From the NCBI GenBank assembly GCA_016871615.1, contig VHCX01000028.1, positions 1-42,488 of the forward strand: a stretch of DNA of 42,488 nucleotides, read 5' to 3'. Made by a program: the position numbers and the translations under genes. The notes below the pieces were generated by a model. That model made no database searches, was not told the DNA's origin, and saw only the letters and a program-made list of their open reading frames with translations. Origin of the DNA: Verrucomicrobiota bacterium. Its GTDB lineage: Bacteria; Verrucomicrobiota; Verrucomicrobiia; Limisphaerales; UBA9464. Shown piece by piece: positions 1 to 7,553 of this stretch. Every line of letters begins with the position of its first letter. Within the stretch, counting starts at the first letter, position 1.

Positions 1-863
1 TGCCCGTTCTGCTCCGACCCGTTGTCCTTCGCCCCGGGCTCCTGGATGCCGAACCAGAACTGGTTCCGGCCGTTGTAGCCCTGGTCCGTGTCGAACCCAT
101 CGTCGTCGTTGAACGCCGACACCAGGTGCTTCGTGTCCACCGATCCGCCGAAGAACTCGAACCCGTCGTCGGCGACGCAGTACGCCTCGAGGTAATCGAC
201 CGCCGTCCCGCGACCCACGCCACAGAACGACCATCCGTTGATCTCCTTGTCGGTCGTCAGCTTCTTGCCACCGTGCCGCACCGATACGTAGCGCATCGAA
301 CCGCTGCTGTCGTTGTCGTCGGTCCCACCGAACCGGTGGATGTAGTCGATTTGCCCGTTCACCGCATTGGTCACCGCGAGATCGGGCAGGCCTTCGTAGA
401 TGTCGTACGACACGTTGTTCGTCGTCCACGCCGGGTTGTTGAGCCGCGCATTACCGAAGAGCACGAGGCCACCCCAGAGGCCCCGTGTCGGGAAGGGCAA
501 ATCCCCCGGATCGGACACGTCGTCGGACACCGCGGTGAAGACGATCGGCCGGGTCGGCGTGCCGTTGGCGTTGAGCTTGCCGCCCCGGCAGACGAAGAGG
601 CAGCCGAAGTCGTTGGCCGCGCTGCTGGAGGTGCCGGTGCCCGAGGCCCCCTTCACCACCGTGCCCGCCTCGATGTTCAGCACCGCGTTGCTCATCACGT
701 AGGTGAACCCCGTGAGGATGTAGGTGTTGGTCGCCACCCAGGTCTGGGTGCCGTAGAGATGACCTGTGACGAGGTTGGTCGCGGCGCTCGCCCGGGTGGC
801 GAGCAACGCACAGAGGAGGGTGAGCCAGAGGAGGTATCCTGCGGGAATCCGTCGAGTTTTCAT
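1..863 (-). CDS. Secreted beta-helix-like protein, N-terminal part (cut by window edge)
   Basis: The frame opens at an ATG (863-861) and runs off the left edge, so about 287 codons are visible. The N terminus is a classical signal peptide: MKTRR, a Leu-rich core, then an Ala-Ser-Ala cleavage site near residue 27. The mature part contains a segment reading IEAGTVVKG (from about residue 64), then a Gly/Ser loop, 'CRGGKLNANGTPTRPIVFT' and alternating Asn/Gly/Asp-rich strands. That pattern is usual in exported right-handed beta-helix proteins of Bacteroidota and Verrucomicrobiota, which are often encoded near TonB-dependent receptors. It is probably surface or periplasmic. Function is unknown and no catalytic motif is seen. 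It is divergent from the phosphoesterase gene at 1178. Confidence 0.7.
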   Translation of the reverse strand, partial: MKTRRIPAGYLLWLTLLCALLATRASAATNLVTGHLYGTQTWVATNTYILTGFTYVMSNAVLNIEAGTVVKGASGTGTSSSAANDFGCLFVCRGGKLNANGTPTRPIVFTAVSDDVSDPGDLPFPTRGLWGGLVLFGNARLNNPAWTTNNVSYDIYEGLPDLAVTNAVNGQIDYIHRFGGTDDNDSSGSMRYVSVRHGGKKLTTDKEINGWSFCGVGRGTAVDYLEAYCVADDGFEFFGGSVDTKHLVSAFNDDDGFDTDQGYNGRNQFWFGIQEPGAKDNGSEQNG

Positions 864-1177
864 GGGTGATATGGGCCGGACGCCGGGCCTTGGTTCGACT
901 GGTTGGCGGCGACCGGGCGACCACCCTTGGGTCCTCGTGTGACAACCGGATGACGGTTCGATGGTATTCCGGTGAAGTCCGGCCGGGGATCCGTGCCCAC
1001 GCACCCGCCCCAAGGCACCCCTTTTCGACGGCGGCCGGGGCTCCAGCCCCGGTGTTCCGATTCGGCCCGGCGTCGGGCAGGCAACATCGGGGTGACACAC
1101 CGTTTCAGGCTTGGCTCGACCCCCGAGCCCGTCTAGCAGACTGGCGGCAACCCCAGGGTGCTCCCGGGATCTTCGTG
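864..1177. other. Intergenic region between divergent genes
   Basis: This 314-base gap separates the beta-helix gene (minus) from the LpxH-like gene (plus) and should hold both promoters. I cannot assign clear -35/-10 boxes. Its one distinct element is the perfect inverted repeat at 1035-1052. Open frames across it look like non-coding GC-rich reading. Confidence 0.5.
1035..1052. repeat. Intergenic inverted repeat CCGGGGCT-CC-AGCCCCGG
   Basis: Perfect 8-base arms are separated by two bases, giving a very stable GC hairpin with no following T-run, so it is not a canonical terminator. Related short hairpins lie in two other intergenic gaps (30645-30661 and 33579-33590). It may belong to a dispersed palindromic repeat family of this genome, but that cannot be tested with one window. 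Confidence 0.4.
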
Positions 1178-2059
1178 ATGAAATACCACGCGATCTGGAT
1201 TTCGGACCTCCATCTCGGAAGCCGTCATAGCCAGGCCGGGCTGCTGCTGGACTTCCTGCACCAGAACGAGTGCAAGAACCTCTATCTGGTCGGCGACATC
1301 ATCGACGGCTGGGAGCTGCGCCGGCGCTGGCTCTGGAGCACCGAGGCCAACACGGTGATCCAGAAGATCCTGAGGATGAACCGCAAGCGCACCCGGGTCA
1401 CCTACGTGTTCGGGAACCACGACGAGTTCATGGCCCAGTTCCTCGGGCTCAACCTGGGCGGCGTGCGCCTGGTCGAGCGGGTGGTGCATGAAGGCGTCGA
1501 CGGACGGAAATACCTGGTCCTCCACGGGCACCAGCTCGACGGTCTGGTGCTCTTCAACCGCCTGCTCGAGCGGGTCGGTGCGCGCCTGTACGACGCCATC
1601 CTGGAGTTCAACCTGCACTTCAACCGCCTCCGGCGGCGCCTCGGCTTCGGATACTGGTCGGTGGCGGCCTACCTGAAATTTCAGGCCAAGGGTGCCGTGC
1701 GCTACGTCACGCAGTACGAGGAGGCGATGGTGCATCTGGCCCGGCAATCCGGGGTCGAGGGCGTCATCTGCGGGCACATCCACCGGGCGGAAATCCGCAC
1801 GGTCCAGGGGTTCGAGTACCTCAACTGCGGCGACTGGGTGGAGAGCTGCACGGCGCTGGCCGAGGATTTCGACGGAAACATCCATCTGCTGAAACTGCAT
1901 GAATCTGGTGTTCGTGGTGCCGCCGGAAACCCGGGGGGCGATGGTGCAGGCGAGAGCCGTGCACGCATGGTGCCGACGGAACGCTCACCGAGTCGTGCGG
2001 GTGCTGCTGGCCCGGACCGACTGCGAGAGCCCGTCCCCGCGCATCTCCCGGGACTTTGA
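1178..2059 (+). CDS. LpxH-like UDP-2,3-diacylglucosamine diphosphatase family metallophosphoesterase
   Basis: This 293-residue calcineurin-type metallophosphoesterase has all metal-binding blocks in order: SDLHLGS (D10, H12), GDIIDGW (D40, D43), FGNHDE (N80, H81), LHGH (H116, H118) and CGHIH (H200, H202). The closest known role is LpxH-type hydrolysis of UDP-2,3-diacylglucosamine to lipid X at the inner membrane. Relatives with other phosphoester substrates exist, so the substrate is inferred. The conserved domain ends around residue 240. Residues 242-293 are encoded out of phase over the next gene and look unlike a conserved fold (Gly/Arg/Pro-rich), suggesting the ancestral stop was lost. 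Upstream in-frame codons lack protein-like content, so the ATG at 1178 is preferred. Confidence 0.85.
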   Translation: MKYHAIWISDLHLGSRHSQAGLLLDFLHQNECKNLYLVGDIIDGWELRRRWLWSTEANTVIQKILRMNRKRTRVTYVFGNHDEFMAQFLGLNLGGVRLVERVVHEGVDGRKYLVLHGHQLDGLVLFNRLLERVGARLYDAILEFNLHFNRLRRRLGFGYWSVAAYLKFQAKGAVRYVTQYEEAMVHLARQSGVEGVICGHIHRAEIRTVQGFEYLNCGDWVESCTALAEDFDGNIHLLKLHESGVRGAAGNPGGDGAGESRARMVPTERSPSRAGAAGPDRLREPVPAHLPGL

Positions 2060-2987
2060 GGCGCCCACCGAGACGATTCCCGGCGCCGGCGTCCCCATCC
2101 GCATCGATCGTCAACCGTCGGCCCTCCGGTGGTTCCTGGATTGCCTGGGCCGCCGCCGGATCCTGGGCGCCGGACTGGCGGCGATCGACCGGGCCATCGC
2201 CTCGGACGGCGCGGAGGCCGTCGTGAGCTTCATGGAACCCCTGACGGCCTGGCACCGGGCGACCCGGTTCAGCCGGGTGCCGCTCCTGAGCATCGGCCAT
2301 GGGCTCCGCCTCGCGCATCCCGAGAGGCCCCGATCCCGGAGGACACCGGCCGACATCCACCGGATGGCCCGAAGGGCGGGGTGGTGCTCCTTCGGGGGGC
2401 TCCGCCACGCCCTGTCGTTCCAACCGCTCGGAAACCATCCCGACCAGGGCTGGTTCGCAGGCCCGCCGCTGCTCGACAGCCCGACCGAGGACCGGCCGGA
2501 AACCCCCGGGGAGGGCCTCGTGATCCGGCTGGCACGGGCCGAGCAGCGACCGGAGGTCGAACGGTGGCACCTTCAGCACCCCGGGGTGCCGATCGACTGC
2601 TTCTATGACCGCTCGGAAACCGTGGGGAGCGAGGTCGTGGGCACCACCCTGCGCTTCCACCCCCTGGACCGGGAACACCAGCGGCGGTGCATGGCCCGGT
2701 GCGCGGGGATCGTGCTCGACGGCGGTCCGGAGGACCTGGCCGAGGCGGCCTGCCTGGGCAAGCCGCTCCTGCACTGGCTGGGCAGGAGCCACCCGGAATC
2801 CCTCGAGCTGGCCCTCGACGTGGAACGAGCCGGCGTCGGCCTGCGGATGACCCATTTCAACCCGGGGCGCCTCCCGCAGGCGATGCCGACCGGGACGGAG
2901 GCGTTCCGGCAATGGATGGCACAGTCGGACGAACGTCTCGGGGCGGCCTTCGAGCGCCTGCAACGGCAGGCCTCAGGAACCCGGTGA
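1899..2987 (+). CDS. Glycosyltransferase-like protein (GT28/MurG-like fold), degenerate donor motifs
   Basis: The 362-residue protein starts inside the phosphoesterase gene, overlapping it by 161 bases in another frame. The N terminus (MNLVFVVPPETRGAMVQA) resembles the VQGxGRGH opening of a family of two-Rossmann glycosyltransferases, but His is replaced by Ala. A middle motif LLSIGHGLRLAHPE and a C-terminal block DGGPEDLAEAACLGKPLL match the family's SI-H and E-EA-LGKP blocks. Location next to an LpxH-like enzyme suggests glycosylation of a lipid or envelope carbohydrate; this is inference. The changed N-terminal motif leaves activity in doubt. Its end overlaps the convergent methyltransferase by 15 bases. 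Confidence 0.65.
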   Translation: MNLVFVVPPETRGAMVQARAVHAWCRRNAHRVVRVLLARTDCESPSPRISRDFEAPTETIPGAGVPIRIDRQPSALRWFLDCLGRRRILGAGLAAIDRAIASDGAEAVVSFMEPLTAWHRATRFSRVPLLSIGHGLRLAHPERPRSRRTPADIHRMARRAGWCSFGGLRHALSFQPLGNHPDQGWFAGPPLLDSPTEDRPETPGEGLVIRLARAEQRPEVERWHLQHPGVPIDCFYDRSETVGSEVVGTTLRFHPLDREHQRRCMARCAGIVLDGGPEDLAEAACLGKPLLHWLGRSHPESLELALDVERAGVGLRMTHFNPGRLPQAMPTGTEAFRQWMAQSDERLGAAFERLQRQASGTR

Positions 2988-3707
2988 CCCCGCCGGGGTC
3001 GTCGGCGACGCGGGGAGACGCCGCTCCAGCAGGACCGCCCGCGAGGGCTCCCAGGCGGCACGCTCGAGGAAGCTCGCCCGAGGGAAGGCGCCCCGGCCCC
3101 TCGGGTTCACGTAGGCCACCCACACCGGATGCCCATCGTCGCGTCGTCCCAGCCGCCCGGCGACCTCGTCGAGGGTGGGGCCGAGGAACGGATTGTAGAG
3201 GAAGGCCACCAGGGGCCCTCCAGGCGGTTCGTACCGGGCAGCATCGAGGATCCGGATCTCCAAGGCGACACCCGGATGGCGCTCCCGGAGCCTCCGGAGG
3301 TTGCGATCGCAGGCCGCGGCGAGCTCCGGCGAGACCTCCACCCCCACCAGGCGAGGGAACCCGGCGAGCATTCCGACGGCCAACCCGCGTCCCTTGCCGC
3401 AACCGTAGTCGACAAAGGTCGCCTGCGACCGCACGCCGGCCGGGATCCCCAGCAGCACCTCCCGGGCAAGCCCCGGATCCACCCCCTGGTACTGCACGGA
3501 ATCCGCCGGTCGGAACCCCGCCTGATCCTCGGTGGCCTCGACCTCGCGGGGCATGAACGCCTCGAGCCCATGCTTCCGGTCGAAGGTCCACTGGGAGACC
3601 AGGTCGCCCAGACCAGCAACCAGACCACGCTGTCGGGCTGAAACAAGGGCCATCGACCCGTACTTGCGCAGGATGCCCGGCCATGAACCACCGCCTCGGA
3701 GCGACAT
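2973..3707 (-). CDS. Class I SAM-dependent methyltransferase
   Basis: A 244-residue protein if it starts at the ATG at 3707, which is preceded by a G-run; ATG 3653 (226 residues) is an alternative. SAM-binding motif I is clear: FVDYGCGKGRGL (residues 98-109). It is followed by an acidic strand end VGVEVS (near 121-126), an ILDAARYEP block and FLYNPF (169-174). That Asn-Pro-Phe signature is typical of a family of N- or C-methyltransferases. The N-terminal 50 residues are basic and amphipathic. It is divergent from btaA, with 123 bases between the starts, so methylation of a BtaA-derived lipid is a tempting role but only positional. It meets the upstream plus-strand gene tail to tail. Confidence 0.75.
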   Translation of the reverse strand: MSLRGGGSWPGILRKYGSMALVSARQRGLVAGLGDLVSQWTFDRKHGLEAFMPREVEATEDQAGFRPADSVQYQGVDPGLAREVLLGIPAGVRSQATFVDYGCGKGRGLAVGMLAGFPRLVGVEVSPELAAACDRNLRRLRERHPGVALEIRILDAARYEPPGGPLVAFLYNPFLGPTLDEVAGRLGRRDDGHPVWVAYVNPRGRGAFPRASFLERAAWEPSRAVLLERRLPASPTTPAGSPGS

Positions 3708-3830
3708 CCCCCGATTGGGGACCGGCCATGCGTCCATCCGGCATCGACGGGGTGACATTTCCGCGTCGAAGCCCCCGATCCGTTGCCGTGCCGGCCGGAT
3801 GCGGGATAGGGTCCCTGTTGGAAAAAGCGC

Positions 3831-5027
3831 ATGAGAAGCCTGGCCCAATGGACGACGGAGACGCTCTTCAACTACGTCCACGGAAACCACCTGGTCTACA
3901 ACACTTGCTGGGAGGATCCGCGCCTCGACCGGGAGGTGCTCGGCCTCGGGCCGGACGACGAACTGGTGCTCATCACCTCGGCCGGGTGCAACGCGCTGGA
4001 CTATGCGCTCGACGGGCCGAAGGCCATCCATGCGGTGGACATGAACTTCCGCCAGAACGCCCTGCTCGAGCTGAAGCTGGCCGGCATCCGCCATCTCGAC
4101 CATGACGAGTTCTTCGCCGTCTTCGGCGAGGGCGGGACGCCGGAGTTCCGGGCATGGTACCGCGCCCGCCTGCGTCGGGACCTGCCCGCCTACGCCCGCG
4201 ACTATTGGGACCGTCACGTCGGGTTCTTCGACCGGCGCAGGCCGTCGGATTCGTTCTATCTCCGCGGCACCACCGGGCTGTTCGCGCGGATGATGAACCG
4301 GTACCTCCGCATGGCCGGGGTCCTCGCGGACCTGAGGGCGCTCTTCGAGGCGGCCTCCCTCGAGGAACAGCGGGCCATCTATTCGGGGCGGGTGCGCCAC
4401 AAGCTCTGGCGGCCGGCGATCCGGCGAGCGTTGCGGACCGACATCGCGCTGAGCCTGCTCGGGGTTCCGGCGGCCCAGAAGGAGCACCTGGAACGGACCT
4501 GCGGCCTGGACATCGCCGCCTTCATGGAGGACTGCGTCGAGACGGTCTGCATGCGCCTGCCCACCGCCGACAACTACTTCTGGCGGCTCTACCTGTTCGG
4601 GCGGTACACCCGCCAGTGCTGCCCGGAGTACCTCCGCCCGGAGGGCTTCCAGCGCCTGAAGTCGGGACTCGCCGACCGCATCCGCACCCATACCGACAGC
4701 CTCACGGGATTCCTCCGGAAGCACCCGCGCCCGTTGTCGCGCTTCGTGCTGCTCGACCACATGGACTGGCTGAGCCACCGGCATCCCGTGGCCCTTGCCG
4801 AGGAGTGGCAGGCGATCGTGGACCGGGCGCATCCCGGGAGCACCATCCTGTGGCGATCCGGGGGCGTCAGTGCCGACTTCGTCGATCCGGTCACCGTCGA
4901 GCACCGGGGCCGGCGGGCCCACCTCGGTGACCTGCTGCGCTACGACCGGGACCGGGCGGCCGACTGCCACGCGCGCGACCGGGTCCACACCTATGGCAGC
5001 TTCCACATCGCTCGGCTCGCCGCCTGA
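3831..5027 (+). CDS. btaA: BtaA-like S-adenosylmethionine:diacylglycerol 3-amino-3-carboxypropyl transferase (DUF3419)
   Basis: The 398-residue protein belongs to the DUF3419/BtaA family. In characterised members this enzyme moves the 3-amino-3-carboxypropyl group of SAM to diacylglycerol, making diacylglyceryl-homoserine, the first step of betaine-lipid (DGTS) synthesis at the membrane. Family marks seen are YNTCWEDP near residue 23, the SAM loop ITSAGCNALDYAL (48-60), AVDMNFRQNALLELK (68-82), and a late LLDHMDW block. The expected BtaB N-methyltransferase is not fused or directly downstream. Instead a GNAT-fold gene overlaps its 3' end by 35 bases, and a different methyltransferase is divergent. 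The start at 3831 is the first ATG of the conserved N terminus. Confidence 0.85.
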   Translation: MRSLAQWTTETLFNYVHGNHLVYNTCWEDPRLDREVLGLGPDDELVLITSAGCNALDYALDGPKAIHAVDMNFRQNALLELKLAGIRHLDHDEFFAVFGEGGTPEFRAWYRARLRRDLPAYARDYWDRHVGFFDRRRPSDSFYLRGTTGLFARMMNRYLRMAGVLADLRALFEAASLEEQRAIYSGRVRHKLWRPAIRRALRTDIALSLLGVPAAQKEHLERTCGLDIAAFMEDCVETVCMRLPTADNYFWRLYLFGRYTRQCCPEYLRPEGFQRLKSGLADRIRTHTDSLTGFLRKHPRPLSRFVLLDHMDWLSHRHPVALAEEWQAIVDRAHPGSTILWRSGGVSADFVDPVTVEHRGRRAHLGDLLRYDRDRAADCHARDRVHTYGSFHIARLAA

Positions 5028-6165
5028 CCGGGCGGCCCGGATCCTCTGGGCGGGCGAGGCGGCGGCGGCGATCGGGGGAGGCGACTCCGGTCCTCCCTCC
5101 TACTGGAGACGGGTGGCGGGCGAGGCCTTCCGCCCGGCCATGAACCTGGGAGGGCGGCCGGGATGGATCGTGGACGGGAACTTCGGCTGCCCGATCACCG
5201 TGCACGACCGCCGGGGCAACGACTCCTACCCCGTGTCGCTGCTGACCCAGTACCTCGACTACCCCCGCGAGGAACTGGGATTGCTGCCCGGGGCGACGGC
5301 ACGCATGGCCGCGCGGGTCGGCCTCGTGGGCCTGGACCTCATCCTGCGGATCGCGCGGGCCGATCGCACTGTGCAGTGGAACAGTTGGATGTTCTCGACC
5401 AATCCGGTGCCCGTGGGCCTGGCGGAGTCGGCCGAGGCGGTCACCCGGGCGCTGGTCCAAGGGTTTCCCGACCATGCCGTGGTCCTGCGCAATGTCGACG
5501 AGGTCGGGGCACCGGGGCTGGCGGCAAGGCTGGCGCGCTCCAGCCATCGCCTCCTCACTGCCCGCATCGTCCACCACTTCGACGCCCGGGACGGGGAATT
5601 TCGCCCGACGTCCACGCTCCGGCGCGACCAGAAGGAGCTCGCCCGGGACGACGGCTACCGCTGGGTGGGACCTTGGGACATCGAGGCGGCGGACGCCGGC
5701 CGCATCGCCGAACTGTACCGCCGGCTCTACCTCGAGAAGCACTCCCGGCTCAATCCCCAGTATGACGAGCCCTTCGTCCGCGCGGCCATCCGCGACCACT
5801 GGCTGGAGTTCCACGGGCTTCGTGACCGGAAGGGGCGCCTGGCCGGGGTGTTCGGTTTCTTCAGTCTCGACGACCGGGTCACGACCGTGCCGTTCATCGG
5901 ATACGACACCTCGCTGCCGGCGGAGTCGGGGATGTACCGGCGACTCTTCCTCGGAATCCACCGGGAGGTGGGCCGGCGACGCCAGTTGCTCAACTACAGC
6001 TCGGGCGCGGGCGAGTTCAAGCGGCGCCGGGGGTCGATCCCGACGGTGGAATACAACGCGGTGTACGACCGTCACCTGCCACCGGGGCGCCAGATGGCCT
6101 TCCGGACCGCGGGACTCCTCCTGAACCGCCTGGTCAGGCCGTGGATGGAGCGCAGCGGGCTATGA
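4993..6165 (+). CDS. GNAT/FemAB-like acyltransferase-fold protein linked to btaA
   Basis: About 390 residues if the ATG at 4993 is used, which lies inside btaA; ATG 5141 is a shorter possibility. The N-terminal half has the pattern GWIVDGNFGCPITVHDRRG and a helical block. The C-terminal half (from about residue 215) reads as a GNAT-like fold: IEAADAGRIAELYRRLYLEKHS, then FHGLRDRKGRLAGVFGFF and a late LLNYSSGAGEFKRRRG. The last block resembles the substrate-binding strand seen in large acetyltransferase-like proteins. The overlap with btaA implies translational coupling and a shared pathway. A role in N-acylating the amino group of a homoserine lipid would parallel OlsB-type enzymes, but this is a hypothesis. 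Confidence 0.6.
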   Translation: MAASTSLGSPPDRAARILWAGEAAAAIGGGDSGPPSYWRRVAGEAFRPAMNLGGRPGWIVDGNFGCPITVHDRRGNDSYPVSLLTQYLDYPREELGLLPGATARMAARVGLVGLDLILRIARADRTVQWNSWMFSTNPVPVGLAESAEAVTRALVQGFPDHAVVLRNVDEVGAPGLAARLARSSHRLLTARIVHHFDARDGEFRPTSTLRRDQKELARDDGYRWVGPWDIEAADAGRIAELYRRLYLEKHSRLNPQYDEPFVRAAIRDHWLEFHGLRDRKGRLAGVFGFFSLDDRVTTVPFIGYDTSLPAESGMYRRLFLGIHREVGRRRQLLNYSSGAGEFKRRRGSIPTVEYNAVYDRHLPPGRQMAFRTAGLLLNRLVRPWMERSGL

Positions 6166-6251
6166 GGCCGCGCCCGAGGGACATCAAACGTCACCGTCCT
6201 GTTGCCGTCCCGACATCCCCGCGTGACGGAAATCCACAATCTTCGGCACAG

Positions 6252-7094
6252 ATGGAGCTGGATTCATCCCTGCTGCTGCACGAGGAGCGTCTGGAGACGG
6301 CCGCGGAGTGGTCCTTTCCGGCCCCGGGCTGGACGTTCGCCTGGTTGCTTTCCGGTGACGGTTACCTGATGGGCTGCAACCCGGCGCGGGCGATGGGTGC
6401 CGGCGCAGTCGCCGTCCATGGCGGAGGCATCCGCCTCACCCTGCGGGCCAGCCGCCTGGGACCAGTGCGGTTCCGCTGGTTCCGCCTGGAGCCGTCGGCC
6501 CTCTTCGGGGTGTTCACCCTGTTCGAGCGCCGGAGGATCGACCATCCGGAGGACTCCGAACCGCCCCTGCCCTGGGTGCTGGAAGGCGGCACCCCGGCCG
6601 CGCGGCGGTTCGCCGGCGTCGAGCCCTCCCGGGGCGCCAGCGCCCTCGAGCAGCGTGCGCACCTCCTGGAACTGGTGTCGGTGGTGCTGTCGCCACCCCC
6701 GTTCACGTCGGGCATCCCGGTCGGTTCCCCACGGGACGCGGGCGACCGGCTTGAGGAACTGCTGCACCGAATCACCGACTCGGAGCTGATGACCCTTCCG
6801 GTCGAGGAACTGGCCCGTCGCTGCCGTTGCGAGCCGCGCCGGTTGCTTTCGATCTACCGGGAGCGCTTCGGGGAAAGCCTTCCGGGCCAACAGCGGGAGT
6901 GGCGGCGGCTGAGGGCCTGCGCGCTCCTGGCACAGCCGGGAACCGACATCACCACGGTCGCCCGGGCCTGCGGGTACGACGGGGTGGATGCCTTCCGCGC
7001 CTGGTTCCGGCGGGAGTTCGGCATGGCCCCGTCGCAGTGGCGGGAACGGGGCCAGGCAAACGCCACAGGTGTCGATTCCAGGGCGATCCGGTAA
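6252..7094 (+). CDS. AraC-family transcriptional regulator
   Basis: 280 residues from ATG 6252. An ATG at 6162 overlaps the previous stop (ATGA) and would add 30 residues, but those look non-coding. The N-terminal half resembles a small cupin-like sensor, opening with 'LETAAEWSFPAPGWTFAWLL'. The C-terminal third carries the two helix-turn-helix motifs of AraC proteins: LPVEELARRCRCEPRRLLS followed by ITTVARACGYDGVDAFRAWF and the closing FGMAPSQWRE. It directly precedes the lipoprotein-exbB-exbD-receptor operon on the same strand, with a palindrome in the gap, so it probably controls that operon. The inducer is unknown. Confidence 0.8.
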   Translation: MELDSSLLLHEERLETAAEWSFPAPGWTFAWLLSGDGYLMGCNPARAMGAGAVAVHGGGIRLTLRASRLGPVRFRWFRLEPSALFGVFTLFERRRIDHPEDSEPPLPWVLEGGTPAARRFAGVEPSRGASALEQRAHLLELVSVVLSPPPFTSGIPVGSPRDAGDRLEELLHRITDSELMTLPVEELARRCRCEPRRLLSIYRERFGESLPGQQREWRRLRACALLAQPGTDITTVARACGYDGVDAFRAWFRREFGMAPSQWRERGQANATGVDSRAIR

Positions 7095-7120
7095 CCGAAC
7101 CGCGAAGAGTTCGTCGCCGT

Positions 7121-7140
7121 TTTGTCACAAACACGACAAA
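7121..7140. promoter_or_regulatory. Operator candidate TTTGTC-N8-GACAAA
   Basis: Perfect 6-base arms with an 8-base spacer occupy an otherwise GC-rich gap between the AraC gene and the lipoprotein-exbBD-receptor operon. A second, overlapping palindrome TTTGT-C-ACAAA (7121-7131) sits inside it. AT-rich symmetric sites in this position typically bind a regulator. Whether the adjacent AraC protein binds here is inference, since AraC proteins more often use direct repeats. Confidence 0.45.
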
Positions 7141-7174
7141 TTGCCGCCATCTGTCCCCCGGAGCATGACCGGGC

Positions 7175-7510
7175 ATGAACGCTTCGATCCGTCGGGTCAC
7201 CCTTCTCGCCGCCGCCTGCGCCGCCGCCGCCTGGGTCGCCGGGTGCGCCTCCTCCTCCGCCAGACTCAACCAGGTCTCGCTGGGCATGTCCCGCGAGGAG
7301 GTGGTCAAGACCCTCGGCCGCCCGCATGCCGTCTCGGCCCAGGGCGAGGTGGAGTTCCTGACCTACAACCTGATCAACAAGGGCGTGGGTGACATGAAGG
7401 AGTTCGTGGTGCGCCTGCAGAAGGGCTCGGTCGAGTCCTTCGGGGAGCGGGTGAACTTCGGATCCAGCCTCTTCGGCACGAATGCGCCGGCCGGGGCGAC
7501 GGCGAAGTGA
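7175..7510 (+). CDS. SmpA/OmlA (BamE)-like small lipoprotein
   Basis: This 111-residue protein has a lipoprotein signal: basic start, Ala-rich core and lipobox VAGC with the acylated Cys at residue 24. The mature part carries the SmpA/OmlA signature VSLGMSREEVVKTLGRP (about 34-50), then GEVEFLTYNL. BamE in the beta-barrel assembly machine has this small fold, but many unrelated lipoproteins share it. It is the first gene of the exbB-exbD-receptor operon, 43 bases before exbB. It may help assemble or gate the receptor encoded downstream; that role is inferred from position. A GGAG-type ribosome site lies about 10 bases upstream of the ATG. Confidence 0.75.
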   Translation: MNASIRRVTLLAAACAAAAWVAGCASSSARLNQVSLGMSREEVVKTLGRPHAVSAQGEVEFLTYNLINKGVGDMKEFVVRLQKGSVESFGERVNFGSSLFGTNAPAGATAK

Positions 7511-7553
7511 GCCCCGTCGAACACCGCCCACCCCCCGTCCAAACGAGCCTCCC

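Noticed and set aside
126-869. A 247-codon plus-strand frame at the left edge
   Set aside because: It is antisense to the signal-peptide-bearing beta-helix gene, and its Arg/Val/Glu/His-rich text has no domain.
2973-5006. A 677-codon minus-strand frame covering btaA
   Set aside because: Only its last third (3707 to 2973) is a methyltransferase. The rest is antisense to btaA, whose family motifs are clear on the plus strand.
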